Assembly: GCA_044433405.1 (NCBI GenBank)
Contig: JAWXTQ010000044.1
Span: 1-14,005, forward strand
DNA: 14,005 nucleotides
Source: CAMQVM01 sp044433405
GTDB taxonomy: Bacteria; Bacteroidota; Bacteroidia; Bacteroidales; Rikenellaceae
Direction of reading: 5' to 3'
The notes beneath the pieces were generated by a model. That model did no database searches, had not been told where the DNA came from, and saw only the letters and a program-made list of their open reading frames with translations. Below are positions 1 through 7,267 of this stretch, piece after piece. The position numbers were made by a program, and so were the translations under genes. The stretch's first letter is position 1. The number at the start of each line of letters is the position of its first letter.

Positions 1-42
1 GAGAAGTTAAGAAGCCTACTTCCTGACCAGTGGACACAATAA
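1..42 (+). CDS. C-terminal tail of an unidentified plus-strand gene (partial)
   Basis: Frame 1 is open from the window edge to a TAA at 40-42 and reads EKLRSLLPDQWTQ. A strong hairpin terminator starts 11 bases later, which fits the end of a real gene running in from the left. Thirteen residues are too few to assign a family, and the frame could be open by chance, so this is tentative. Confidence 0.4.
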   Translation, partial: EKLRSLLPDQWTQ

Positions 43-52
43 TAAACAGAAC

Positions 53-89
53 AAAACCTCGATAGTTATCATACTGCTATCGAGGTTTT
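53..89. terminator. Bidirectional hairpin terminator between convergent genes
   Basis: A perfect 13-bp inverted repeat is visible: AAAACCTCGATAG (53-65), an 11-base loop, and CTATCGAGGTTTT (77-89). The A/T ends supply a short U run on either strand. It sits between the plus-strand tail ending at 42 and the minus-strand helicase fragment ending at 92, so it probably ends both transcripts. The stop codon of the truncated helicase lies only two bases from the stem. Confidence 0.75.
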
Positions 90-91
90 AC

Positions 92-1255
92 TTACAATAC
101 GGCATTGCGGAGACGGTTACGGTCATGTAGAGAGGCGTAATCTTTAGTGTACTCATTTTTATACTTGTGCGCCTCGTCTATAATGATTAAGAATTGCTCC
201 TTGTCGTTAACTATGTTCTTATAGTGCTGCACAGCTTCCTCAATCCTACCACTACTAAAAACAGTGGCGGTAAACTTAAATTCATCTTTATACTCCTCCC
301 ATTGAGAGGTAAGGTGAGGTGGTGACACAATAATAGTTCGTAGCTTTAGATTGCGAGCCACAGTAGATGCGATAATACTCTTACCAAGACCTACTACATC
401 CGCTATTATCACACCGTTATGGTTATCTATGGCATTTAGTGCCATTTGGGTTGCATCTGTCTGGTATTTTAAATTATAATATTTTCCATCAGTAATATCA
501 TACGGAGTTAGCAGATTCTCCTTAGTCGGAATAGTGAAATACTCGTGAAGTACACGAACATACATCAAATATGGAGCGTACAACTTCTCATACCATATAT
601 GCTTAATAACCTTCTCGTCAAACTCACCAATAGTTTTGCTGTCAGCTATTGATATTGCATCTTGCCATAGCTCATTGAAAATAGTTTTCCCATCAATATA
701 GAATTGCTTTTGGTCAAATCGTGCGTTTATCTCTAATCGACCTTCTAATCCAGCGTGCGAGAGATTACTTGAACCTGTTATTACAGATCCTGGGGCTTCT
801 CCTCCCTCATTTACCATGTCATTATACTCAAACAGATACATTTTTGCATGGCATGGATCAGCTGTTTTTCTTATCTCCAAAGTGCCATCTTTAATCTTTT
901 TGTAGAATAATTCAAATGCTGTTATCTTTTCTTCTGAATCAAAACTATCAGTTTCATTAAAGAGTCTTACGAGTGCATTATAGTAGTTATCCTTTATCTG
1001 CCCACGAGACAAATTACCAGAGCTAAAAGCATCGACCTCTCTCACTCTTCCCATAATTTGTGTGTCAACCTCCAAACCAACAAGAATACGAAGCTTCTTA
1101 TCAGCAATATTTTTATAAATCTGCTCAAAACCAGAGTAGTAGAAGTAACCCACCAAAATATCTACCGAAGATGATTTAGGCAATATGCCATCAATTATCT
1201 CCGACAGAAATTTATCCTGATTTGTGATAAAACTATTTTGTGTAATATGCTGCAT
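92..1255 (-). pseudogene. PLD-domain/SF2 helicase, N-terminal part only (truncated)
   Basis: This 387-residue frame joins a phospholipase-D-like nuclease domain (about residues 1-200) to the first part of a SNF2/DEAD-type helicase. The PLD half shows HAKMYLF (H136, K138) and GSSNLS (N164). The helicase half shows a Walker A region ADVVGLGKS (about 285-293), SPPHLTSQWEEY (about 311-322) and the DEAH box (360-363). Full-length relatives are usually near 1000 residues and carry motif III (TATPF-like) and a second RecA lobe after the DEAH box. Here the frame ends 24 residues after DEAH, with a final RNRLRNAVL that does not look like the family, so ATP hydrolysis should be lost. The family acts on foreign DNA or RNA in several defence and repair settings, which is inference here. 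It starts two bases after a frameshifted XRE gene and was probably co-transcribed with it. Confidence 0.75.
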
Positions 1256-1257
1256 AT

Positions 1258-1460
1258 CTATTTTTTGTCTTTACTGCTATTAATTAACTTCTTAGGGTCA
1301 ACGCCCAATATCTTTGCTATCTCGAAAGTATTTCGAGGGTTGGCTGGCGACGATTACAGGCGTAGGCATTTACTACTATGCTAAAACTTTTGTCAATCTT
1401 TTCAGCAAGCCACGTCTGCTTTATTCCCTTCTCTTCAAGTACTTCTTTTATTCTATTCAC
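1258..1460 (-). pseudogene. XRE-family HTH regulator, frameshifted
   Basis: From a GTG at 1460 the minus strand reads VNRIKEVLEEKGIKQTWLAEKIDK, then SFSIVVNAYACNRRQPTLEIL, a Cro/C1-type helix-turn-helix. The frame then meets a TAG at 1317-1319. One added base at the T run (plus positions about 1321-1328) restores EIAKILGVDPKKLINSSKDKK and a TAG at 1258-1260, the normal end of this roughly 68-residue family. A doubled GTA codon (plus 1371-1376) adds an extra Val in the recognition helix region. The repaired stop is two bases before the helicase start, so the two were an operon. The frameshift could be a homopolymer sequencing error, but the extra Val codon suggests real decay. Confidence 0.7.
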
Positions 1461-1730
1461 TACTTATAATGTTTATTTATAAAACAAATATGGTATAAAG
1501 TTATGAAAAAATATGATATACTCCAAATGGTGTCTTGTGAAATAAGAAATAGAGCTAGGGCAATATATGCAAATGGTGATTATGTGCTAATTTAACAAGT
1601 CATATATGTTCAAAACCTCAACTCCTAGGAGGAAAATATTTTGTATCTATCGCTATGTTAGTAAAAAAACGAATTATGAGCGGCACAAAATTTGAAATAA
1701 AGGGGATTATTTACTAAAATTCAAGATGTT
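1461..1730. other. Intergenic stretch with a 30-codon ORF and a small palindrome
   Basis: No clear gene lies here. On the plus strand an ATG at 1503 opens 30 codons to a TAA at 1593-1595; the product starts MKKYDILQMVSCEIRNRARA and ends IYANGDYVLI. It looks protein-like but I do not recognise it, and it could be a relic. A perfect 10-base palindrome CTCCTAGGAG lies at 1622-1631. I see no convincing TAnnTTTG promoter for the DUF4396 gene that begins at 1731. Confidence 0.3.
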
Positions 1731-2405
1731 ATGGAATTTGCTATAATCTCACTTGTTTTGGCTGCAATTTCAGCTATTGTTATCGCCATTGACTTAAGAT
1801 GCAATCCTCAGTCGATGCGGATTATGAATGCCGTATGGGTTTTGACGGCTTTATGGAGCTCACTATTTGGACTTTTAGCCTACTACTATTTTGGTCGAGA
1901 GAAGAGAATGAAAAGTATGGATAGCATGGATATGCCGAATGGTGAGACGATGAAAATGAATATGCCAACAAGGCCTAAGTGGCAATCTGTAACGCTATCA
2001 ACGCTACATTGTGGGGCTGGGTGTACTTTGGCTGATATCATAGGCTCTTTAGTATTGATTGCAGCACCGATGGCATTAGTAGGGGGATGGATATTCACCT
2101 ATGTTTTAGCTCTAATTACAGGGATTTATTTTCAATTTGCAGCTATCAAGGAGATGAGCGATTTACCAACCTCAGCAATCATTAAAAAGGCATTAAAGGC
2201 TGATGTGCTCTCACTGACTGTTTGGCAGTTGGGGATGTGTGGATGGATGTATCTTTTGATGTTTCAATTTAAGTGTATCGCTCCCCACTCTACTTTGAGC
2301 CCAGAATTTTGGTTTGCAATGCAACAAGCGATGTTAGCAGGTTTTATTTTAGCACTTCCGATGAACTACGCATTGATTAAGGTTGGGATTAAGAGTGGAA
2401 TGTAG
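1731..2405 (+). CDS. DUF4396 integral membrane protein
   Basis: This 224-residue protein has about six hydrophobic segments: near residues 3-21, 33-54, two between about 100 and 140, 163-180 and 192-215. The stretch STLHCGAGCTLADI before the third segment is typical of the DUF4396 family, as is the overall length. Between segments 2 and 3 lies a methionine-rich loop (about residues 59-80, many M-x-M and M-x-x-M pairs). In other proteins such loops bind copper or other soft metals, so metal handling is a guess. The family has no firmly established role that I know of. The reading frame is intact, unlike its neighbours on both sides. An overlapping ATG at 1726 is in another frame, so 1731 is the start. 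Confidence 0.8.
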   Translation: MEFAIISLVLAAISAIVIAIDLRCNPQSMRIMNAVWVLTALWSSLFGLLAYYYFGREKRMKSMDSMDMPNGETMKMNMPTRPKWQSVTLSTLHCGAGCTLADIIGSLVLIAAPMALVGGWIFTYVLALITGIYFQFAAIKEMSDLPTSAIIKKALKADVLSLTVWQLGMCGWMYLLMFQFKCIAPHSTLSPEFWFAMQQAMLAGFILALPMNYALIKVGIKSGM

Positions 2406-2529
2406 GATAGTTGATTTTAGGACAATCAAACTTTCGACAAATTGTTATATTTTAAGAAAATTTATTTTTCTGAAATATTGTTACGACATTTGCGAAACAT
2501 AAATTGTGTAATAAAATAAACTTTTGATA

Positions 2530-2987
2530 TCATGAAACCAAACAATCCCTTTTTAATTGCTGGTTATCATCAATTCTTACGACATTATCTGTCATACCAA
2601 TTGTATTAGTTTCGAAGATATAACGAGTCTGATCCTTGGTCAAACGGCGACCTTCAATATGGTTGGAGTTATAGGTCTAGTCAATCTGAGTACGATGGTA
2701 TACGCTACCCTTTAACTTCATTGCCTTTTGCTCTTTTAAGGCTCTAAAAAGCGGTGTTTCACGCACCCTTTGGTTCTTACGTGGAGCAATGTTCGATAGA
2801 ACAGAAGCATCTTTCTAGGGTGCAGGAATGATAGGCCTTGCTACATATCCTCCAAAGTCAAACAAAGACTCTCGGTATGATACTTTGCCAAAAACTTAGT
2901 CTTAACATACTCCACCTTAGCAGCTAGTAGCTCTGGCTTAAAATTCTTGCGCTGTCGCTTAACCACTACAACTAGAGCTCTATTCAT
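2530..2987 (-). pseudogene. Fic-family protein remnant
   Basis: The minus strand reads ETPLFRALKEQKAMKLKG, then SVYHRTQID*TYNSNHIEG and RRLTKDQTRYIFETNTIG (about 2748-2540). This matches the N-terminal part of Fic/DOC proteins, where a (D)LTYNSNxIEGxxLT motif holds the inhibitory helix. The expected Leu/Phe codon is a TAG at 2677-2679, a one-base change. Another TAG lies at 2815-2817. The upstream part (from an ATG at 2987) needs two frameshifts to be read through, one at the T run near 2940 and one near 2875. The catalytic HPFxxGNG Fic loop is missing, since the frame ends at a TGA at 2530-2532. Live Fic enzymes transfer AMP or other groups to target proteins; this copy cannot. Whether the first 60 residues belonged to the same gene is uncertain. 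Confidence 0.7.
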
Positions 2988-3085
2988 TTCAAGTTGTATG
3001 GCCACGATATCAATCTCATTTTATTTAAAACAACAAATTTAAATTGATTCCTAGTATAGTTACGCCAAAGTAGCTAGCAATTTTG

Positions 3086-3116
3086 TATCTTTGCACAATT
3101 AATTTAAAAAATTGTG
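3086..3116 (+). promoter_or_regulatory. Promoter -7 element and overlapping inverted repeat for the Fe-S/YgbA operon
   Basis: TATCTTTG at 3086-3093 matches the Bacteroidetes -7 consensus TAnnTTTG and is 26 bases from the chosen ATG. No clear TTTG is seen at -33. Directly after it lies an inverted repeat CACAATT (3094-3100), nine bases, AATTGTG (3110-3116), at the expected start of transcription. It could be an operator or a hairpin at the mRNA 5' end. Confidence 0.6.
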
Positions 3117-3118
3117 AT

Positions 3119-3979
3119 ATGACTGCAACTACAGCAAAGAACAAACGAGATATAATAAAGATTGATGAGACTCAATGCAATGGATGCGGCATATGCGTTG
3201 CAGGGTGTCATGAGGGTGCTTTACAGATGATTGATGGCAAAGCTCGAATAATAAGCGAACTATATTGCGATGGACTGGGAGCTTGTATAGGAGATTGTCC
3301 TGTAGGTGCTATCTCTATCGAGAGCCGTGAAGCTGAGGACTATAGCGAAATGGCAGTTATTGAGCGAATTGCAACAAAGGGCAGCAAAACTATTTTGGCA
3401 CATCTCAAACACCTAAAAGAACACAAGGAGATTGGCTATCTTCAACAAGGCATTGACTATCTCAAGGAGCATAAAATAGATATCGACTTGAGCGTAATCG
3501 AAGATAAAAAAGAGACTAAAATTACTTGTGGATGTCCTGGCACAGCATCGCGTAGCTTCTCGTTGGCTTCGTCGCCAGTGGCAACAATGAGTGCACAATC
3601 GCAACTCACTCACTTCCCAGTGCAGCTCCATTTAGTCAACCCCTCGGCTAGTCACTTTGCAGGTGCAGAGCTATTGCTAGCTGCTGACTGTACTGCTTTT
3701 GCTTATGGTGATTTTCATAGCTCACTACTTAGAGGTCGCAAATTGGTGATTGCCTGCCCAAAGCTAGATAGCAACAAAGAGAGCTACATAAACAAGATTG
3801 TTACAATGATTGATTCAGCAAAAATAAACACTCTAACAGTGGCAATAATGTCGGTGCCCTGCTGTGGTGGATTGCTGCAAATAGCCAAAATCGCATCTCA
3901 GAGAGCTGCTCGTAAAGTACCTGTAAAAGTTATAGTTATAAACACTGAAGGGGCAATAATTAAAGAGGAGTGGATATAA
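3119..3979 (+). CDS. 4Fe-4S ferredoxin-domain protein
   Basis: I chose the ATG at 3119 (286 residues) because an earlier in-frame TTG at 3083 lies inside the -7 promoter element. The N-terminus has a ferredoxin motif CNGCGICVAGC (C20, C23, C26, C30) and a second, CDGLGACIGDCP (C50, C56, C60). In the second, the second Cys position is a Leu (53), a form I associate with this family; the site may hold a 3Fe cluster or use an outside ligand. A charged middle (about 85-125) leads to a C-terminal region with TCGCPGT and VPCCGG cysteines that may bind another cofactor. There is no signal peptide, so it is probably cytoplasmic and moves electrons. It overlaps the ORF of the YgbA-like gene, whose likely ATG is 15 bases after this stop, so the two are co-transcribed. 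Confidence 0.75.
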   Translation: MTATTAKNKRDIIKIDETQCNGCGICVAGCHEGALQMIDGKARIISELYCDGLGACIGDCPVGAISIESREAEDYSEMAVIERIATKGSKTILAHLKHLKEHKEIGYLQQGIDYLKEHKIDIDLSVIEDKKETKITCGCPGTASRSFSLASSPVATMSAQSQLTHFPVQLHLVNPSASHFAGAELLLAADCTAFAYGDFHSSLLRGRKLVIACPKLDSNKESYINKIVTMIDSAKINTLTVAIMSVPCCGGLLQIAKIASQRAARKVPVKVIVINTEGAIIKEEWI

Positions 3980-3993
3980 TAGGTTTTATTGTT

Positions 3994-4296
3994 ATGACAA
4001 GAATAGATCGAGAAAAGCATACAGTGGCGAAGATGATAGAAATATATTGTCGAGACAATCACAAAACTCAAACCATTTGCACAGAGTGTAGTGAACTTTT
4101 ACAGTATGCCCATTCTCGACTAGAACGTTGTCCTTTTGGTGAGAAGAAAGGGGTTTGTAACAAATGTAAAGTTCATTGCTACAAACCACCTATGCGCTCA
4201 AAAATCAGTGAAGTGATGCGCTACTCAGGCAAAAGGATGATGCTCTACTCTCCCTCTGCTGCCCTATGGCACTTGTGGAGGATGTTAAAATTATAA
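3994..4296 (+). CDS. ygbA: YgbA-family (nitric-oxide-responsive) Cys-rich protein
   Basis: The product starts MTRIDREKHTVAKMIEIYC and is 100 residues long. It carries two cysteine groups, ICTECSELL and ERCPFGEKKGVCNKCKVHCY, followed by KPPMRSKISEVMRYSGKRM. This pattern and length fit the YgbA family, also called nitrous-oxide-stimulated promoter protein. Family members are controlled by NO-sensing regulators (NsrR or HcpR types) in other bacteria, and the cysteines suggest metal or Fe-S binding. The exact role is not settled. I chose the ATG at 3994 over an earlier in-frame start at 3970, which lies inside the previous gene, because MTRIDREK is the family N-terminus. It is probably expressed from the promoter at 3086. 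Confidence 0.8.
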   Translation: MTRIDREKHTVAKMIEIYCRDNHKTQTICTECSELLQYAHSRLERCPFGEKKGVCNKCKVHCYKPPMRSKISEVMRYSGKRMMLYSPSAALWHLWRMLKL

Positions 4297-4326
4297 AAAT
4301 CACATACGCGAGAGCAGAATTTTGAT

Positions 4327-4334
4327 TAACTTTG
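4327..4334 (+). promoter_or_regulatory. -7 promoter element of the LysR gene
   Basis: TAACTTTG, followed by C, matches TAnnTTTG and lies 36 bases upstream of the ATG at 4370. No clear -33 TTG is seen, so this may be a weak or activator-dependent promoter. Confidence 0.55.
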
Positions 4335-4369
4335 CACAAAGTGCCACTAAAAAAAATGCAATAAATATT

Positions 4370-5254
4370 ATGCTTACAGATTTCAGACTCTTGGTATTCT
4401 TAACAGTTGCTCGAACTTTAAGTTTTACAAAGGCGGCAGCCATCCTTAACGTATCACAACCTGCCATATCTAAACATATCAAGGAGTTGGAGTCTGATTT
4501 TGGAGAACCTCTCTTCTATCGCAAGGGTAACTCCATTTCGCTTACATCAAAGGGTAAATCTATAATTCCTTTTATTGAAAATATCATAGAGGGGTATAAC
4601 GCACTAAGCGACACTATCAACAGAGAGGATATTAACTTTGAGGGAGTGCTACACATTGGAGCTTCTACCACAATTGCTCAATACGTCCTGCCTGAGATTA
4701 TGGCGCAATTCAATCGCCAATATCCCAATATTCGCATCTCCCTAATCAATGCAAATAGCGAAGAGGTGGTTAGAATGTTGCAGCGCAAAGAGATTGAAAT
4801 AGCATTTATAGAGGGCGATACCACCTCTAATTCGGTGCACTACACACCATTTGCTGCTGATAAAATTGTTTTAGTCTCAACATCTCACTCTACAAACAAG
4901 CTAAAAATCGAAAATATTGAACACTTACCACTTGTTATTCGCGAGGAGGGATCAGGCACTTTGTCTGTAGTTCTATCTGCTCTTAGAGAGAGGGGAATAT
5001 CTCGTAAAAAGCTAAATATCAAAATGCAGTTAGGAAGTAGCGGAGCTATCATACGATATATTCGCTCATCTAAAGATTACGCATTTGTATCAATACGCAT
5101 AGCTGATGAATTTATCGAGCGCAAAGAACTAACAATTGTCGAAGTGGAGGGATTAAATATTACTCGACAATTTAGATATGCCGAACTTCATGGCACAAAC
5201 AACCGACTAGCAAACATATTCAAGAGGTTCTGCACCACTTATTATAACCAATAG
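4370..5254 (+). CDS. LysR-family transcriptional regulator (YeiE-like position)
   Basis: This 294-residue protein has a winged helix-turn-helix at the N-terminus (DFRLLVFLTVARTLSFTKAA, then QPAISKHIKELES) and a periplasmic-binding-protein-like effector domain from about residue 90 (VLHIGASTTIAQYVLP) to the end. Length and order are normal for the family. The start at 4370 places the ORF behind a -7 element; the longer frame from 4322 would overlap that element. It lies 81 bases before a YeiH-type exporter on the same strand. In Enterobacteria the LysR protein YeiE controls yeiH and responds to sulfite; a like role here is inference from gene order. A LysR-type palindrome overlaps its own stop codon. 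Confidence 0.85.
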   Translation: MLTDFRLLVFLTVARTLSFTKAAAILNVSQPAISKHIKELESDFGEPLFYRKGNSISLTSKGKSIIPFIENIIEGYNALSDTINREDINFEGVLHIGASTTIAQYVLPEIMAQFNRQYPNIRISLINANSEEVVRMLQRKEIEIAFIEGDTTSNSVHYTPFAADKIVLVSTSHSTNKLKIENIEHLPLVIREEGSGTLSVVLSALRERGISRKKLNIKMQLGSSGAIIRYIRSSKDYAFVSIRIADEFIERKELTIVEVEGLNITRQFRYAELHGTNNRLANIFKRFCTTYYNQ

Positions 5255-5258
5255 TTAT
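5244..5258. promoter_or_regulatory. Candidate LysR-regulator binding box
   Basis: ATAAC (5244-5248), five bases, GTTAT (5254-5258) form a 15-base palindrome that contains the LysR signature T-N11-A (T5245, A5257). Its centre is about 62-64 bases upstream of the predicted transcription start of the YeiH-type gene, which is where LysR regulators usually bind. It overlaps the stop codon of the LysR gene. Confidence 0.5.
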
Positions 5259-5278
5259 TGAATATAAAAATTTGTGTC

Positions 5279-5309
5279 TTGTTTTTGGAATAACAAGCCT
5301 CTATCTTTG
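5279..5309 (+). promoter_or_regulatory. Promoter of the YeiH-type gene
   Basis: TTG (5279-5281), a 20-base spacer and TATCTTTG (5302-5309) match the Bacteroidetes -33/-7 pattern. The start codon follows at 5336. Confidence 0.7.
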
Positions 5310-5335
5310 CATCGCAAACAACAAATTATTTAGCT

Positions 5336-6289
5336 ATGCAAACAGTACAATCATTCAAATCTAGCAACCTCACCTTTCAATATCGCAAGGTTGCATTTAT
5401 CGCCATCGCTATAGTGTGTGCCACACCATACATGTCAGCACCAATAGCATTAGTCACAGGATTTCTTTTCACTCTCATATTTGGTCACCCTATGCCACAC
5501 TTTGCCAGCAAGACAACATCATGGTTATTAAAAGCCTCGGTTGTTGGTATTGGCTTTGGGATGAATGCAGCAGAGGCAATAACTGCTGGCAGAGAGGGTA
5601 TTGGACTAACACTATGCTCAATTACTATTGTTTTGAGTGTTGGTTATCTACTAGGTCGAACATTAAAACTAAATAGACGTATGGCACACCTAATCTCATC
5701 AGGAACTGCAATATGCGGAGGAAGTGCAATTGCTGCGGTTGCCCCTGCAATAGAGGCTAAAGAGGAGGAGATTTCGATTTCTCTAGGAGTAATATTCTTA
5801 CTTAACTCCATTGCATTAATTATTTTCCCCATAATGGGACACTACTTTGAACTTTCACAACATCAATTTGGACTATGGAGTGCTATTGCAATCCACGATA
5901 CAAGTTCAGTAGTTGGTGCAGCAGCAACTTACGGCGAAGAGGCCCTCAAAGTCGCAACAACCGTAAAACTAACTAGAGCACTCTGGATTATCCCAACATC
6001 AATACTTTCAATAATCCTATTCCGCTCTGAAAACAGAAAAATCTCAATCCCATGGTTTATATTTCTCTTTATAGGAGCTATGCTTTTAAATAGCTTTTTT
6101 GAGATAACACCCATCGCCACCAATATCTACAATCTTTCAAAAAGCACTCTAGTAGTAACACTCTTTTTAATAGGCTCAGGAATATCAATCAAAGCACTAA
6201 AAACCACAGGTATAAAACCCATAATTCTAGGAGTTAGCTTATGGGCAATAATCTCCACTTTATCACTACTAGCTATTATTAATTATTAG
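5336..6289 (+). CDS. yeiH: YeiH/UPF0324-type membrane protein, putative sulfate exporter family
   Basis: This is a 317-residue membrane protein with about ten hydrophobic segments. Family landmarks are KASVVGIGFGM (about 66-76), HLISSGTAICGGSAIAAVAP (about 118-137) and AIAIHDTSSVVGAAATYGEE (about 183-202), with a charged KEEE between two segments. It belongs to the YeiH family (Cons_hypoth698), annotated as putative sulfate exporters on modest evidence. Length is normal and the frame is intact. With the LysR gene just upstream and a LysR box at its promoter, it is probably switched on by an inducer of that regulator, perhaps sulfite or another sulfur oxyanion. Confidence 0.85.
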   Translation: MQTVQSFKSSNLTFQYRKVAFIAIAIVCATPYMSAPIALVTGFLFTLIFGHPMPHFASKTTSWLLKASVVGIGFGMNAAEAITAGREGIGLTLCSITIVLSVGYLLGRTLKLNRRMAHLISSGTAICGGSAIAAVAPAIEAKEEEISISLGVIFLLNSIALIIFPIMGHYFELSQHQFGLWSAIAIHDTSSVVGAAATYGEEALKVATTVKLTRALWIIPTSILSIILFRSENRKISIPWFIFLFIGAMLLNSFFEITPIATNIYNLSKSTLVVTLFLIGSGISIKALKTTGIKPIILGVSLWAIISTLSLLAIINY

Positions 6290-6330
6290 GATAAACTATG
6301 CAGTAGGATTATTTACAGAGGGGTTCTGTA

Positions 6331-6361
6331 TTTGAAAAGTTCTGCCAAAATTGTATCTTTG
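6331..6361 (+). promoter_or_regulatory. Consensus promoter of the cupin lipoprotein
   Basis: TTTG (6331-6334), a 19-base spacer and TATCTTTG (6354-6361) give a full match to the Bacteroidetes housekeeping promoter. The ATG is 27 bases downstream. Confidence 0.8.
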
Positions 6362-6387
6362 CACCGAAAAAATATATAATTAAAAGA

Positions 6388-7044
6388 ATGAAAATTTTAT
6401 GCGGTTTATTTGCCTTGATTTTAATAGCAGCATGTAGTACAAGCCAACCTAACGAAGGTGAAAAAAGAGAACTCAGCTTTAGCAATGAGCAGTTTTATGA
6501 TGAAGAGGGTAATTTTCTACCCGAAAGAGCCAAAGATGCTATTATCGAAATGTTAGAATATCACAACTATCCTACATTTGAATCTTTAAGAGATAGAATT
6601 TGGGTTACAGACTACAATAAAGGCAATTATGCAGAGTTGGGTCTTGCATCTATAACATTTATCAATGACACAAAGGATAAATACATGTTAATGGATATCT
6701 TTTTGCTACCAGGTCAGATGCTAGGCGAACATATGCACTTTGCAGCAGAAGGTAATCCTGCTAAAATGGAGGGATGGTTAGTGCGTCATGGCAAGAGTTA
6801 TATCGTTGGCATTGGCGAAGATAACATGTCACAATTTCCTCAGGTGGTTGTTCCATCAATGCACTGGAATGGCAATGTTACAGCTCGAAATATCACAGAA
6901 GCAAATGTTGGCGACTTCGTTCAACTAGTTGAAGTGGAATCACCGCACTGGCAACTTGCAGGTAATGAAGGAGCTGTTATTACTGAAGTAGCAAATGTTC
7001 ACACTGGTTCTGGCGTTCTTCGCTCTGACCCTGAGATGAACTAA
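6388..7044 (+). CDS. Cupin-fold lipoprotein, possibly related to D-lyxose-isomerase-like cupins
   Basis: The 218-residue product has a lipoprotein signal peptide with lipobox IAAC (Cys16), so it should sit in the envelope. The core has a cupin metal motif: LPGQMLGEHMHF (H115, H117) with E128 in KMEGW, and a later EVANVHTGSG (H205). The E-x-H-x-H and late His pattern, and the SPHWQL and EGAVITEVANVH stretches, remind me of sugar-isomerase-like cupins. Those enzymes are usually cytoplasmic, so a lipid-anchored version would be unusual. The substrate cannot be told from sequence. It has its own strong promoter and stands alone. Convergent with the GH18 gene, the two are separated by a palindromic element. 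Confidence 0.6.
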   Translation: MKILCGLFALILIAACSTSQPNEGEKRELSFSNEQFYDEEGNFLPERAKDAIIEMLEYHNYPTFESLRDRIWVTDYNKGNYAELGLASITFINDTKDKYMLMDIFLLPGQMLGEHMHFAAEGNPAKMEGWLVRHGKSYIVGIGEDNMSQFPQVVVPSMHWNGNVTARNITEANVGDFVQLVEVESPHWQLAGNEGAVITEVANVHTGSGVLRSDPEMN

Positions 7045-7079
7045 CAAAGATTACAGATATTTCTCTACATCTCGAATAT

Positions 7080-7195
7080 CACTTTTTGGCGAAGCCAAAA
7101 ATAGGAATAGATTTTATTTCGTTGTCATACCGAAGGTATGAAACATAAGAAATAAAATCTATTCCTACAAGCATGAGCTTTAGCTCATGTAAGTG
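7080..7195. repeat. Structured palindromic element, copy 1
   Basis: Three nested or adjacent hairpins are closed by CACTT (7080-7084) with AAGTG (7191-7195). Hairpin A is TTTTTGGC/GCCAAAAA (7083-7090, 7094-7101) with a GAA loop. Hairpin B is a perfect 19-bp stem (7102-7120 with 7149-7167) topped by TCATACC-GAA-GGTATGA (7125-7141). Hairpin C is CATGAGCT-TT-AGCTCATG (7172-7189). A related copy lies at 8539-8675. It fills the gap between two convergent genes and may also end their transcripts. The right flank has two tandem CGCTAAGAA repeats. It resembles a MITE or REP-like element without coding capacity. Confidence 0.75.
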
Positions 7196-7267
7196 AAAAC
7201 CGCTAAGAAAAACGCTAAGAATAACGAATCAAGCTGAATTCTTTATTGGTGGATTTAGTCATCAATG

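Noticed and set aside
1622..1631. CTCCTAGGAG palindrome as an operator
   Set aside because: Short palindrome, single copy and no gene or promoter at a fitting position; mentioned only within the intergenic entry.
1886..2098. Minus-strand ORF inside DUF4396
   Set aside because: It is a shadow of the well-supported plus-strand membrane protein.
2406..2440. TTGATT/AATCAA repeat after DUF4396 as a terminator
   Set aside because: Only six pairs and no T run follows.
5416..5676. Plus-strand ORF inside the YeiH gene
   Set aside because: Wrong frame inside a gene with clear family motifs.
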